Source: a bacterium | Lineage (GTDB): Bacteria; Desulfobacterota; Binatia; UBA12015 | DNA length: 6,916 nt | Assembly: GCA_029976905.1 (NCBI GenBank) | Contig: JAPOLW010000194.1 | Span: forward strand, 1-6,916 | Direction of reading: 5' to 3' | Part shown: positions 1-5,955 of the stretch, piece by piece | How positions within the stretch are numbered: the stretch's first letter is position 1 | How the letters are laid out: each line of letters starts with the position of its first letter | Notes under the pieces: model-generated | Told to the model about the DNA's origin: nothing | Databases searched by the model: none | What the model saw: only the letters and a program-made list of their open reading frames with translations | Made by a program: the position numbers and the translations under genes

Positions 1-3000
1 CCGCTGGCCTTGCGTGCCACCGACTTCAGGTCCCCTTCGGCGAGCCCCTCGAATACCGGCGCGTAGGCCTCACCGTAGAGCTCCGTCAACTGCTTGCGGA
101 GGTCCGGTTCGGACACGCCATTGGAAGCGACCTCGGCGAGGCTCCGTCCCAACTGCCGCGCCGCCCAACCCAGATGGGTCTCGAGGATCTGTCCCACGTT
201 CATGCGGGAAGGCACGCCCAGAGGGTTGAGAACGATGTCGACCGGCGTTCCGTCCTCGAGGTAGGGCATGTCTTCCTCGGGGAGGATGCGCGACAGAACG
301 CCCTTGTTGCCATGGCGTCCGGCCATCTTGTCGCCGACCTGCAACTTGCGCTTGATGGCCACGAAGACCTTGACCATCTTGATCACGCCAGGGTTGAGTT
401 CATCGCCCCCTTCGAGCCGTTGCTTCTTGTCCGCGGTGACCAGCCGGAGACGATCGATCTGGTCACGCATCGCGCGACAGCTACGCTCGAGTTCGTCCTC
501 GACCTTCTCGTCCCCGATCCGGATGTCTCCCCAGTACTGGGGTTCGATGTTGTCGTCGATGTCCTCTGCGGTGATCTCCTGTCCCTTGGCGAGAAGCTGC
601 CGGCGGTGGTCATCACTGAGTCGCGTCGTGGTCGTCTTGCCGACCAGGAGCTTCTTCGCCTTGCGCGCCGTGCTCTCGCGCAGGATCCGAACCTGGTCCG
701 CCTCGTCCTTCTCGAGGCGCGCCATCTCCTCTTCTTCGATCTGGCGGGACCGCTCGTCCTTGGTCACGCCCTTGCGGGAGAAGACCCGGGCTTCGATGAC
801 CGTTCCCTCGACGCCGGGCGGCACCTTGAGGGACGTATCGCGAACCTCCCCGGCCTTCTCGCCGAAGATCGCGCGCAAGAGTTTTTCCTCGGGGGAGAGC
901 TGCGTCTCGCCCTTCGGAGTGATCTTGCCGACCAGAATGTCCCCCGGCTTCACCTCGGCGCCGATCCGGATGATGCCGGACTCGTCGAGGTCTCCCAGAG
1001 CCTCCTCACCGACGTTGGGAATATCGCGGGTGATGTCCTCGGGGCCGAGCTTCGTGTCGCGCGCCACGCACTCGAATTCCTCGATGTGCACGGAGGTGAA
1101 GAGATCCTCCTTGACCACGCGTTCACTGATGAGGATCGAATCCTCGAAATTGTAGCCACCCCAGGGCATGAAGGCGACAAGAACGTTCCGGCCCAGTGCC
1201 AGCTCTCCCATCTCGGTCGCCGGACCGTCGGCAATGACGTCCCCGGCCGCGACCCGGTCGCCACCCTTCACGATAGGCTTCTGGTTGATGCAGGTGCTCT
1301 GGTTCGAGCGCTGGTATTTCACCAGAGAATAGATGTCGATGCCGGTGTCGGCACCATCAGGCCGCAGTTCATCGGCACGGACCACGATGCGGGTCGCATC
1401 GACGCTCTCGACGAGTCCGTCGCGCTGCGCCACGAGGGTGACGCCCGAGTCACGGGCCACGATCGATTCCACGCCCGTTCCCACCAGGGGAGCATCGGTC
1501 CGCAGAAGCGGCACCGCCTGCCTCTGCATGTTCGATCCCATGAGAGCCCGGTTCGCGTCATCGTTCTCGAGGAAGGGAATCAGCGAGGCCGCGACCGAGA
1601 CCAACTGGTTCGGCGACACGTCCATGTACTCGAGTTGGTCGGGCGAGAGCTGTTGGAACTCGCCCTGGAAGCGGGCCGACACCAGATCCGCGGTGAACCT
1701 ACCACCGTCGTCGACCTTGGCATTGGCCTGCGCGATTTTGTGGTCTTCCTCTTCGAGCGCCGACAGGTACCGGATTTCGTCGGTGACCGCGCCCTCCGCG
1801 GCTCGACGATACGGCGTCTCGACGAAGCCGTAGCCATTCACCCGCGCGTAGGTCGAAAGCGACGCGATCAGGCCGATGTTCGGACCTTCGGGCGTTTCGA
1901 TCGGACAGACGCGCCCATAGTGGGTCGGGTGGACGTCGCGCACCTCGAAACCGGCGCGTTCTCGCGTCAGTCCACCCGGACCGAGAGCCGACAGCCGCCG
2001 CTTGTGCGTCACCTCGGAGAGCGGGTTGGTCTGGTCCATGAACTGCGAAAGCTGCGAGGACCCGAAGAATTCCTTCACGGCTGCCGCGACCGGTTTGTAG
2101 TTGATGAGCTCCTGGGGCATCAGCGTCTCGATGTCCTGGAGGCTCATGCGCTCCTTGATCGCACGCTCCATGCGCACGAGACCGATACGGTATTGATTCT
2201 CTACCAACTCGCCGACGGCCCGCACGCGACGGTTCCCGAGATGGTCGATGTCGTCGATCTGCCCGTTGCCGTTCTTGAGATCGTTCAGGTAGCGGACGAC
2301 TTCGAGGATATCGACGGAGCGCAGCGTGCCCTGCTCGAGCGGCGCATCGAGGCGGAGCTTATGGTTCAGCTTCAAGCGCCCCACCTTCGAAAGGTCGTAG
2401 CGGTCCTTGTTGAAAAAGAGATTGTCGAAGAAGGTTCGCGCGGTCTCCCGTGTCGGAGGGTCGCCCGGACGAAGGCGCTTGTAGATCTCCATGATCGCTT
2501 CGTCCGAATCTTCGACCTTGTCCTGCAGCATGGTGTTGCGCAGCCACGGCCCGGTGCTCTCGATGAAGAGGACATCGAACCGGTCGATCTTCTTTTCCTG
2601 GAGAAGCTCGAGAGCCTCGGGAGTGATCTCGCCGTTGCACTCGACGATGACCTCCCCGGAATCGGGGTCGGCAATGTCGGCCGAGGCCACCTTCCCGAGC
2701 AGATCTTCCATGGCGATCGGCAGCAACTCGACGTTGGCTGCCTCGAGCTGACGGAGCGCCCCTTTGGTGAGCTTCCGCCCTTCCTTGATCAGGATCTCGT
2801 TGGTCTCGGGGTGTCGGATGTCGCGGCCGACCTTGATGCCACCATGCAGCTCGGGCCGGAAGATCCGGCTCGCCTTGCCGTCCTCGAGAAGGATGGTGTC
2901 CTTCTTGTAGTAGTAGTTGAGCAGCTCCTCGGTGTTCATGTTCAACGCGCGGAGCAGGACCGAGGCATGGAACTTCCGACGCCGGTCGATGCGCACGTAC

Positions 3001-3599
3001 ATGATGTCGCGGGGATCGAATTCGAGATCGATCCAGGAACCGCGGTAGGGAATGATGCGGGCCTTGAAGAGCAGCTTGCCCGAGGAGTGCGTCTTGCCCT
3101 TGTCGTCGTCGAAGAAGACGCCCGGCGAGCGGTGCAACTGCGACACGATGACCCGCTCGGTACCGTTGATCATGAAGGTGCCGTGCGGGGTCATCAGGGG
3201 GATCTCCCCGAAATAGACCTCCTGCTCCTTCACGTTCTTGATGGAACGCGCTCCCGTGGCCGGATCCACATCGTAGATCACGAGGTGCACGGTGACCTTG
3301 AGCGGAGCCGCGTAATTGTTGCCGCGCTGGTGGCACTCGTCGATGTCGAACTTCGGCTCGCCGATGGCGTAGCTCACGAAGTCGAGCTCGGCGGTGTCGT
3401 TGAAGTCCCGAATGGGAAAGACCGATTTGAAAACGGCCTGTAGCCCGATGTCCTTACGCTCGTCGGGGGGCACGTCTTTCTGGAGGAAGTCATCGTAGGA
3501 CCGACGCTGAATCTCGATGAGATTCGGGATCTCCACGACCTTCTTGATCTTCCCGAAGTTACGCCTGGGACGGAAATTCTCAGCAACCTGAGAGGCCAT
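1..3599 (-). CDS. rpoB: DNA-directed RNA polymerase subunit beta (3' end missing)
   Basis: This is the beta subunit of RNA polymerase, which forms one side of the catalytic cleft and holds the rifampicin pocket. The frame opens with ATG at 3599 and stays open for 1199 codons to the window edge, with no stop or frameshift. The start follows an AGGAG (3605-3609) with a 5-nt spacer. Visible landmarks are the KEQEVYFGEIPLMT block, an SI1/beta-i4 region at about residues 235-370, and the rifampicin cluster FFGSSQLSQFMDQ from residue 511. D522, H532 and S537 match E. coli D516, H526 and S531, the residues of the sensitive type. NFEDSI has E819/D820 (E. coli E813/D814), and GDKMAGRHGNKG has K1091/K1099 (E. 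coli K1065/K1073). The SI2/beta-i9 region (about residues 939-1068) is 20 residues longer than in E. coli. By alignment about 170 C-terminal residues are missing. It follows rplL by 182 nt; rpoC would be expected beyond the edge. Confidence 0.99.
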   Translation of the reverse strand, partial: MASQVAENFRPRRNFGKIKKVVEIPNLIEIQRRSYDDFLQKDVPPDERKDIGLQAVFKSVFPIRDFNDTAELDFVSYAIGEPKFDIDECHQRGNNYAAPLKVTVHLVIYDVDPATGARSIKNVKEQEVYFGEIPLMTPHGTFMINGTERVIVSQLHRSPGVFFDDDKGKTHSSGKLLFKARIIPYRGSWIDLEFDPRDIMYVRIDRRRKFHASVLLRALNMNTEELLNYYYKKDTILLEDGKASRIFRPELHGGIKVGRDIRHPETNEILIKEGRKLTKGALRQLEAANVELLPIAMEDLLGKVASADIADPDSGEVIVECNGEITPEALELLQEKKIDRFDVLFIESTGPWLRNTMLQDKVEDSDEAIMEIYKRLRPGDPPTRETARTFFDNLFFNKDRYDLSKVGRLKLNHKLRLDAPLEQGTLRSVDILEVVRYLNDLKNGNGQIDDIDHLGNRRVRAVGELVENQYRIGLVRMERAIKERMSLQDIETLMPQELINYKPVAAAVKEFFGSSQLSQFMDQTNPLSEVTHKRRLSALGPGGLTRERAGFEVRDVHPTHYGRVCPIETPEGPNIGLIASLSTYARVNGYGFVETPYRRAAEGAVTDEIRYLSALEEEDHKIAQANAKVDDGGRFTADLVSARFQGEFQQLSPDQLEYMDVSPNQLVSVAASLIPFLENDDANRALMGSNMQRQAVPLLRTDAPLVGTGVESIVARDSGVTLVAQRDGLVESVDATRIVVRADELRPDGADTGIDIYSLVKYQRSNQSTCINQKPIVKGGDRVAAGDVIADGPATEMGELALGRNVLVAFMPWGGYNFEDSILISERVVKEDLFTSVHIEEFECVARDTKLGPEDITRDIPNVGEEALGDLDESGIIRIGAEVKPGDILVGKITPKGETQLSPEEKLLRAIFGEKAGEVRDTSLKVPPGVEGTVIEARVFSRKGVTKDERSRQIEEEEMARLEKDEADQVRILRESTARKAKKLLVGKTTTTRLSDDHRRQLLAKGQEITAEDIDDNIEPQYWGDIRIGDEKVEDELERSCRAMRDQIDRLRLVTADKKQRLEGGDELNPGVIKMVKVFVAIKRKLQVGDKMAGRHGNKGVLSRILPEEDMPYLEDGTPVDIVLNPLGVPSRMNVGQILETHLGWAARQLGRSLAEVASNGVSEPDLRKQLTELYGEAYAPVFEGLAEGDLKSVARKAS

Positions 3600-3678
3600 C
3601 TACGCTCCTATGGTCGCCTTGGGCGGTCCCCCGATGGGAGAACACGCCGGGCGCCGACCGGCTTTCCAACGACAAGAC

Positions 3679-3703
3679 GCACGGACCCACTGCTGGCCCG
3701 TGC
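3679..3703 (-). promoter_or_regulatory. 9-bp hairpin in the rplL-rpoB spacer
   Basis: On the minus strand GCACGGGCC (3703-3695) can pair with GGTCCGTGC (3687-3679) around a 7-nt loop, AGCAGTG. The stem is nine consecutive pairs, one of them G-U in RNA. It lies 79 nt upstream of the rpoB start. The downstream sequence GTCTTGTCGTT is only mildly T-rich, so an RNase processing site or attenuator is more plausible than a full terminator. The pairing is seen directly; the function is inferred. Confidence 0.45.
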
Positions 3704-3765
3704 CATCTCGAAAAACATTCTTCTTTGCGCGCGGCCACGACGCCGCACGACGATCTGCTCGCCAA

Positions 3766-3780
3766 GGAGGCTTTGCCCCC
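3766..3780 (-). promoter_or_regulatory. Short hairpin directly after the rplL stop codon
   Basis: GGGGGC (3780-3775), loop AAA, then GCCTCC (3771-3766) gives a 6-bp stem with one G-U pair, starting 2 nt past the rplL TAG stop. The following bases, TTGGCG, do not form a T-tract, so efficient termination is unlikely. It could protect an upstream 3' end after processing or slow the polymerase. A chance pairing in GC-rich sequence is also possible. Confidence 0.3.
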
Positions 3781-3781
3781 T

Positions 3782-4171
3782 CTACTCCAGCTCGACGGTG
3801 CCGCCCGCCTCCTCGATCTTCTTCTTCATTTCCTCGGCCTCGTCCTTGGCCACGCCTTCCTTGACGGGCTTGGGCGCGCCGTCGACGAGGTCCTTGGCCT
3901 CCTTCAGTCCGAGGCCGGTGATCTCCCGCACCGCCTTGATGACCTGGATCTTCTTCTCGCCGGCCGCCTTGAGGACGACGTTGAACTCGTCCTTCTCGGC
4001 GGCAGCCGCGCCACCACCGTCGGCAGGCGCCGCCGCCGCGACGGCGACGGGAGCCGCGGCGCTGACGCCCCACTTCTCCTCGAGCGCGCTCACCAGCTGC
4101 GACACTTCCATGATCGTCAACTCGGAAAGCTGATCGATGATCTCGTTCATCTTCTCTGCCGTGATGGCCAT
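3782..4171 (-). CDS. rplL: 50S ribosomal protein L7/L12
   Basis: L7/L12 is the multicopy, flexible stalk protein of the large subunit that recruits translational GTPases (EF-Tu, EF-G, IF2). The 129-residue product has the normal family length and layout. Residues 1-35 (with ELTIMEVSQLVSALEEKWGV) form the dimerising, L10-binding helices. Residues 36-59 are an Ala/Gly/Pro-rich hinge. Residues 60-129 are the C-terminal domain, with DEFNVVL, KKIQVIKAVREITGLGLKEA and LVDGAPKPVKEG, the helices that touch the GTPases. The ATG at 4171 follows AAGGAG (4177-4182) with a 5-nt spacer, the strongest ribosome binding site in the window, as suits a protein made in several copies per ribosome. A GC hairpin sits just upstream of that site. 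The stop is TAG. It lies 68 nt after rplJ and 182 nt before rpoB. Confidence 0.99.
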   Translation of the reverse strand: MAITAEKMNEIIDQLSELTIMEVSQLVSALEEKWGVSAAAPVAVAAAAPADGGGAAAAEKDEFNVVLKAAGEKKIQVIKAVREITGLGLKEAKDLVDGAPKPVKEGVAKDEAEEMKKKIEEAGGTVELE

Positions 4172-4189
4172 GTTCTCTCCTTGCTTCCA

Positions 4190-4210
4190 GCGGCCGCTTC
4201 ATCCGGCCGC
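4190..4210 (-). promoter_or_regulatory. Perfect 7-bp GC hairpin upstream of the rplL ribosome binding site
   Basis: On the minus strand GCGGCCG (4210-4204) pairs perfectly with CGGCCGC (4196-4190) around a 7-nt loop, GATGAAG. It occupies the middle of the 68-nt rplJ-rplL gap and ends 7 nt before the AAGGAG of rplL. No T-run follows, so it is not an intrinsic terminator. The placement suggests an RNA element that affects ribosome entry at rplL or its coupling to rplJ, or that pauses or processes the transcript. L12 is needed in several-fold excess over L10, which makes a differential control element reasonable. The structure is seen; the role is inferred. Confidence 0.5.
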
Positions 4211-4239
4211 AAGTGTTCCGGTTATTGGGTGACGATTGC

Positions 4240-4767
4240 TCAGTCGGCCGGCGCGCCCGAATCGCCACGCGCCTTGATGACGCGCGCCAACTGGTTGGCC
4301 GGTTCGCCGAGAAGCCGCACGAGCTGTGTGGCGGGCGCGGACAGCACGCTCAACAGCTGGGCCCGCAGCTCGTCCTTCGTCTTGAGCTTGGCCAGCTGGG
4401 AGACGTCCTTACCCGCGAAAAGCTGTCCTTCGAGAAGGGCTCCCTTGATCGAGAGCTTCTCCTCGTTGTCCTTGGTATAGTCGACGAGTTGCTTCGCCAC
4501 GGCGACCGGGTCGCCGTAGCCGAATACGAGCGCGGTCTGCCCGACCAGCATCTCCTTCAGGGGCTCGAACTCACTCGACGTGAAGGCGCGCAGCGCCAGG
4601 GTATTCTTGGCGATCTTGTACTCGCCTTCGATCTCCCGGATCTTCTTGCGCAGTTCGGTCACCTGCGCGACGCTCAGGCCATTGGGCTCGGCCACGATCG
4701 CGATCCGGGCACGCCCGATCCGATCCTTCAGACCTTCGATGACTTCGGCTTTCGCTTCTGCGTTCAC
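4240..4767 (-). CDS. rplJ: 50S ribosomal protein L10
   Basis: L10 anchors the L7/L12 dimers to the 23S rRNA at the base of the GTPase stalk and, in E. coli, represses its own mRNA as the L10-L12 complex. The 175-residue product is slightly longer than the E. coli protein (165). The N-terminal rRNA-binding domain shows GLSVAQVTELRKKIR (about 30-44) and YKIAKNTLALRA (50-61), both family landmarks. The C-terminal helix that carries L12 dimers is about residues 134-168. The start is GTG at 4767, with GGAG at 4776-4779 and an 8-nt spacer; no ATG lies nearby in frame. The usual Y-R-G before LSVAQ is P-N-G here (28-30). The 28-nt gap after rplA leaves any autoregulatory L10 leader to overlap the end of rplA. 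The stop is TGA. Confidence 0.98.
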   Translation of the reverse strand: MNAEAKAEVIEGLKDRIGRARIAIVAEPNGLSVAQVTELRKKIREIEGEYKIAKNTLALRAFTSSEFEPLKEMLVGQTALVFGYGDPVAVAKQLVDYTKDNEEKLSIKGALLEGQLFAGKDVSQLAKLKTKDELRAQLLSVLSAPATQLVRLLGEPANQLARVIKARGDSGAPAD

Positions 4768-4795
4768 GACTTGATCTCCAAAGACGCGCGCCGGC

Positions 4796-5500
4796 TCAGG
4801 CCGCTGCCTTGACTCCGACCGGATCCACGCGGATCCCCGGGCCCATCGTCGTCGAGACGGCGATCGCCTTCATATACGTCCCTTTCGCCGCCTGGGGCTT
4901 CGCGCGGGTGAGGCTGTCGAGCACGCTCTGCGCGTTGTCCACGAGCTTCTCGACGCCGAAGGACCGCTTTCCGATCGGCACGTGGACGATCCCAGCCTTG
5001 TCGACCCGATATTCCACCTTGCCAGCCTTCAGTTCAGCGACGGCCTTGGAGACGTCCATGGTCACGGTGCCGACCTTCGGGTTCGGCATCAGGCCGCGGG
5101 GGCCCAGGACCTTCCCGAGCTTTCCGACCACCGCCATCATGTCCGGGGTCGCGATCGCCTTGTCGAACTCCAGCCAGCCCTCTCCCTGGATGCGCTGCGC
5201 GAGATCGTCGCCTCCGACGTAGTCCGCACCCGCCTCCTCGGCCTCCTTCACCTTGTCCCCTTTGGCGAAAACAAGGACCCGGACGCTCTTGCCCGTCCCG
5301 TGCGGAAGCTGACAGGTCCCCCGCACGTTCTGGTCGGCTTGCCTGGGGTCGACCCCGAGGCAAACGGCCAACTCGACGGTTTCGTCGAATTTGGCCGGAG
5401 CCGCGTCCACCGCAAGCCCCAGGGCCTCGGTCAAGGAGTAGCGCCGCGCGCGATCGATACCTTCGCGCGCCTTCTTCATCCGTTTGCTCAACCGTGCCAT
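4796..5500 (-). CDS. rplA: 50S ribosomal protein L1
   Basis: L1 forms the mobile L1 stalk that helps release deacylated tRNA from the E site, and in E. coli it represses translation of the L11-L1 mRNA. The 234-residue product has the same length as the E. coli protein. Domain I contains KFDETVELAVCLGVDPRQADQNVRG (about 37-61) and LPHGTGKSVRV. Domain II spans roughly residues 70-157, with the family signature LGKVLGPRGLMPNPK at 128-142. The C-terminal return to domain I has STTMGPGIRVDP (216-227), including the conserved TMGPGI rRNA contact. The ATG at 5500 lies only 6 nt after the rplK stop and has a weak Shine-Dalgarno sequence, so translational coupling to rplK is likely. The stop is TGA. 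The start fits the family N-terminus (KRMKKAREGID). Confidence 0.99.
   Translation of the reverse strand: MARLSKRMKKAREGIDRARRYSLTEALGLAVDAAPAKFDETVELAVCLGVDPRQADQNVRGTCQLPHGTGKSVRVLVFAKGDKVKEAEEAGADYVGGDDLAQRIQGEGWLEFDKAIATPDMMAVVGKLGKVLGPRGLMPNPKVGTVTMDVSKAVAELKAGKVEYRVDKAGIVHVPIGKRSFGVEKLVDNAQSVLDSLTRAKPQAAKGTYMKAIAVSTTMGPGIRVDPVGVKAAA
4821..4836 (-). repeat. Inverted repeat GGATCC-N4-GGATCC at the 3' end of rplA
   Basis: Two GGATCC palindromes (4831-4836 and 4821-4826) flank GCGT on the transcribed strand and can form a 6-bp hairpin, extendable past a two-G bulge to flanking CCGG. It lies inside the last codons of rplA, within the conserved GIRVDP, about 54-69 nt upstream of the rplJ GTG. 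This is where an L10 leader element would have to sit given the 28-nt gap. The codons for GIRVDP may explain it by chance, so the regulatory reading is weak. Confidence 0.25.
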
Positions 5501-5514
5501 CGCTTCTCAGTCCA
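5501..5514 (-). promoter_or_regulatory. Weak ribosome binding region of rplA overlapping the rplK stop
   Basis: Between rplK and rplA only 6 nt separate the TGA stop (5507-5509) from the rplA ATG (5498-5500). The nearest purine-rich candidates are GAGAAG, overlapping the stop but only 2 nt from the ATG, and GGA (5511-5513). Neither is a good consensus. Ribosomes finishing rplK probably reinitiate on rplA, which would keep L11 and L1 synthesis equal. Confidence 0.4.
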
Positions 5515-5932
5515 CAACCTTGAGGCCCATGCTGCGCGCCGTCCCTTCGACGGTACGCTCGGCCGCTTCGAGCGAGGCAACCGTCAGGTCGGGCATCTTC
5601 GTTTCTGCGATCTCACGCACCTGCGCGCGCGTGACCTCTCCAACCATCGTCCGCCGGGGTTCCTGCGAACCCTTCTCGAGACCCGCCGCCTTCTTCAGAA
5701 GCACCGAAGCGGGCGGTGTCTTCGTGATGAAGGTGAACGAGCGGTCGGCGTAGACCGTGATGATGACCGGAATGATCAATCCGGCCTGGCTCTGCGTCTG
5801 CGCGTTGAACGCCTTGCAGAATTCCATGATGTTGACACCACGCTGACCGAGCGCGGGACCGACCGGCGGGCTCGGGTTGGCCGACCCTGCCGGAATCTGG
5901 AGCTTGATCTCTCCGATGACCTTCTTTGCCAC
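5507..5932 (-). CDS. rplK: 50S ribosomal protein L11
   Basis: L11 binds the GTPase-associated region of 23S rRNA at the base of the L10-L12 stalk; in E. coli it is needed for RelA activation and is part of the thiostrepton site. The 141-residue product has the family length. The N-terminal domain starts MAKKVIGEIKLQIPAG and holds the proline-rich ANPSPPVGPALGQRGVNIMEFC segment (18-39), including P22 and P23 of the thiostrepton/GTPase interface. The C-terminal rRNA-binding domain (about 70-141) has KTPPASVLLKKAAG, then TRAQVREIAETKMPDL and the SMGLKV end. The start is GTG at 5932: an in-frame TAA immediately precedes it, so no longer start is possible, and the next Met is residue 36. A GGGGA at 5940-5944 is the likely ribosome binding site. 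It follows nusG by 23 nt. The stop is TGA. Confidence 0.99.
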   Translation of the reverse strand: MAKKVIGEIKLQIPAGSANPSPPVGPALGQRGVNIMEFCKAFNAQTQSQAGLIIPVIITVYADRSFTFITKTPPASVLLKKAAGLEKGSQEPRRTMVGEVTRAQVREIAETKMPDLTVASLEAAERTVEGTARSMGLKVVD

Positions 5933-5955
5933 TTATGCTTCCCCGGCGATCTGCC

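Larger units (their letters stand above)
3600..3781 (-). other. Structured rplL-rpoB intercistronic spacer
   Basis: This 182-nt gap is the longest non-coding stretch in the window. On the transcribed strand it holds several inverted repeats: GGGGGC/GCCTCC with a 3-nt loop directly after the rplL stop (3766-3780, one G-T pair), a 9-bp stem at 3679-3703, and a 5-bp GCCGG/CCGGC stem at 3646-3662. It ends with the rpoB ribosome binding site AGGAG. None of the stems is followed by a clear T-run, so I see no simple intrinsic terminator. In E. coli the equivalent gap holds an attenuator and an RNase III processing site that set the ratio of polymerase to ribosomal protein. A similar role here is inference from position and structure. 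I did not recognise a convincing promoter. Confidence 0.55.

Noticed and set aside
2001..2069. Possible rifampicin-resistance allele in rpoB
   Set aside because: The main resistance positions (D522, H532 and S537, equal to E. coli D516, H526 and S531) are of the sensitive type. The T524 in place of Asn within MDQTNPLSE is a single difference I cannot link to resistance.
2359..3336. 325-codon minus-strand open frame inside rpoB
   Set aside because: It is a different frame inside verified rpoB coding sequence, with the Arg/Gly/His-rich composition typical of out-of-frame GC-rich DNA.
174..3443. 1089-codon open frame on the plus strand opposite rpoB
   Set aside because: It is in exact codon register with rpoB and is explained by the absence of TTA, CTA and TCA codons there. 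Its His/Asp/Val/Leu-rich translation has no recognisable domain, while the minus strand encodes clear RpoB throughout.
3646..3703. Intrinsic terminator between rplL and rpoB
   Set aside because: Stems exist but none is followed by a T-tract on the transcribed strand, and rpoB must be transcribed.
3580..3765. 61-codon minus-strand ORF in the rplL-rpoB spacer
   Set aside because: It runs into the rpoB start in another frame, has no clear ribosome binding site and resembles no known small protein. I treat it as chance.
3600..4268. 222-codon minus-strand frame overlapping rplL and the rplL-rpoB spacer
   Set aside because: It runs out of frame across rplL, with a low-complexity Arg/Gly-rich translation; L7/L12 in the other frame is unambiguous.
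3725..4812. Two overlapping plus-strand open frames opposite rplL and rplJ (3725-4480 and 4213-4812)
   Set aside because: They are codon-register shadows of rplL and rplJ with no recognisable product.
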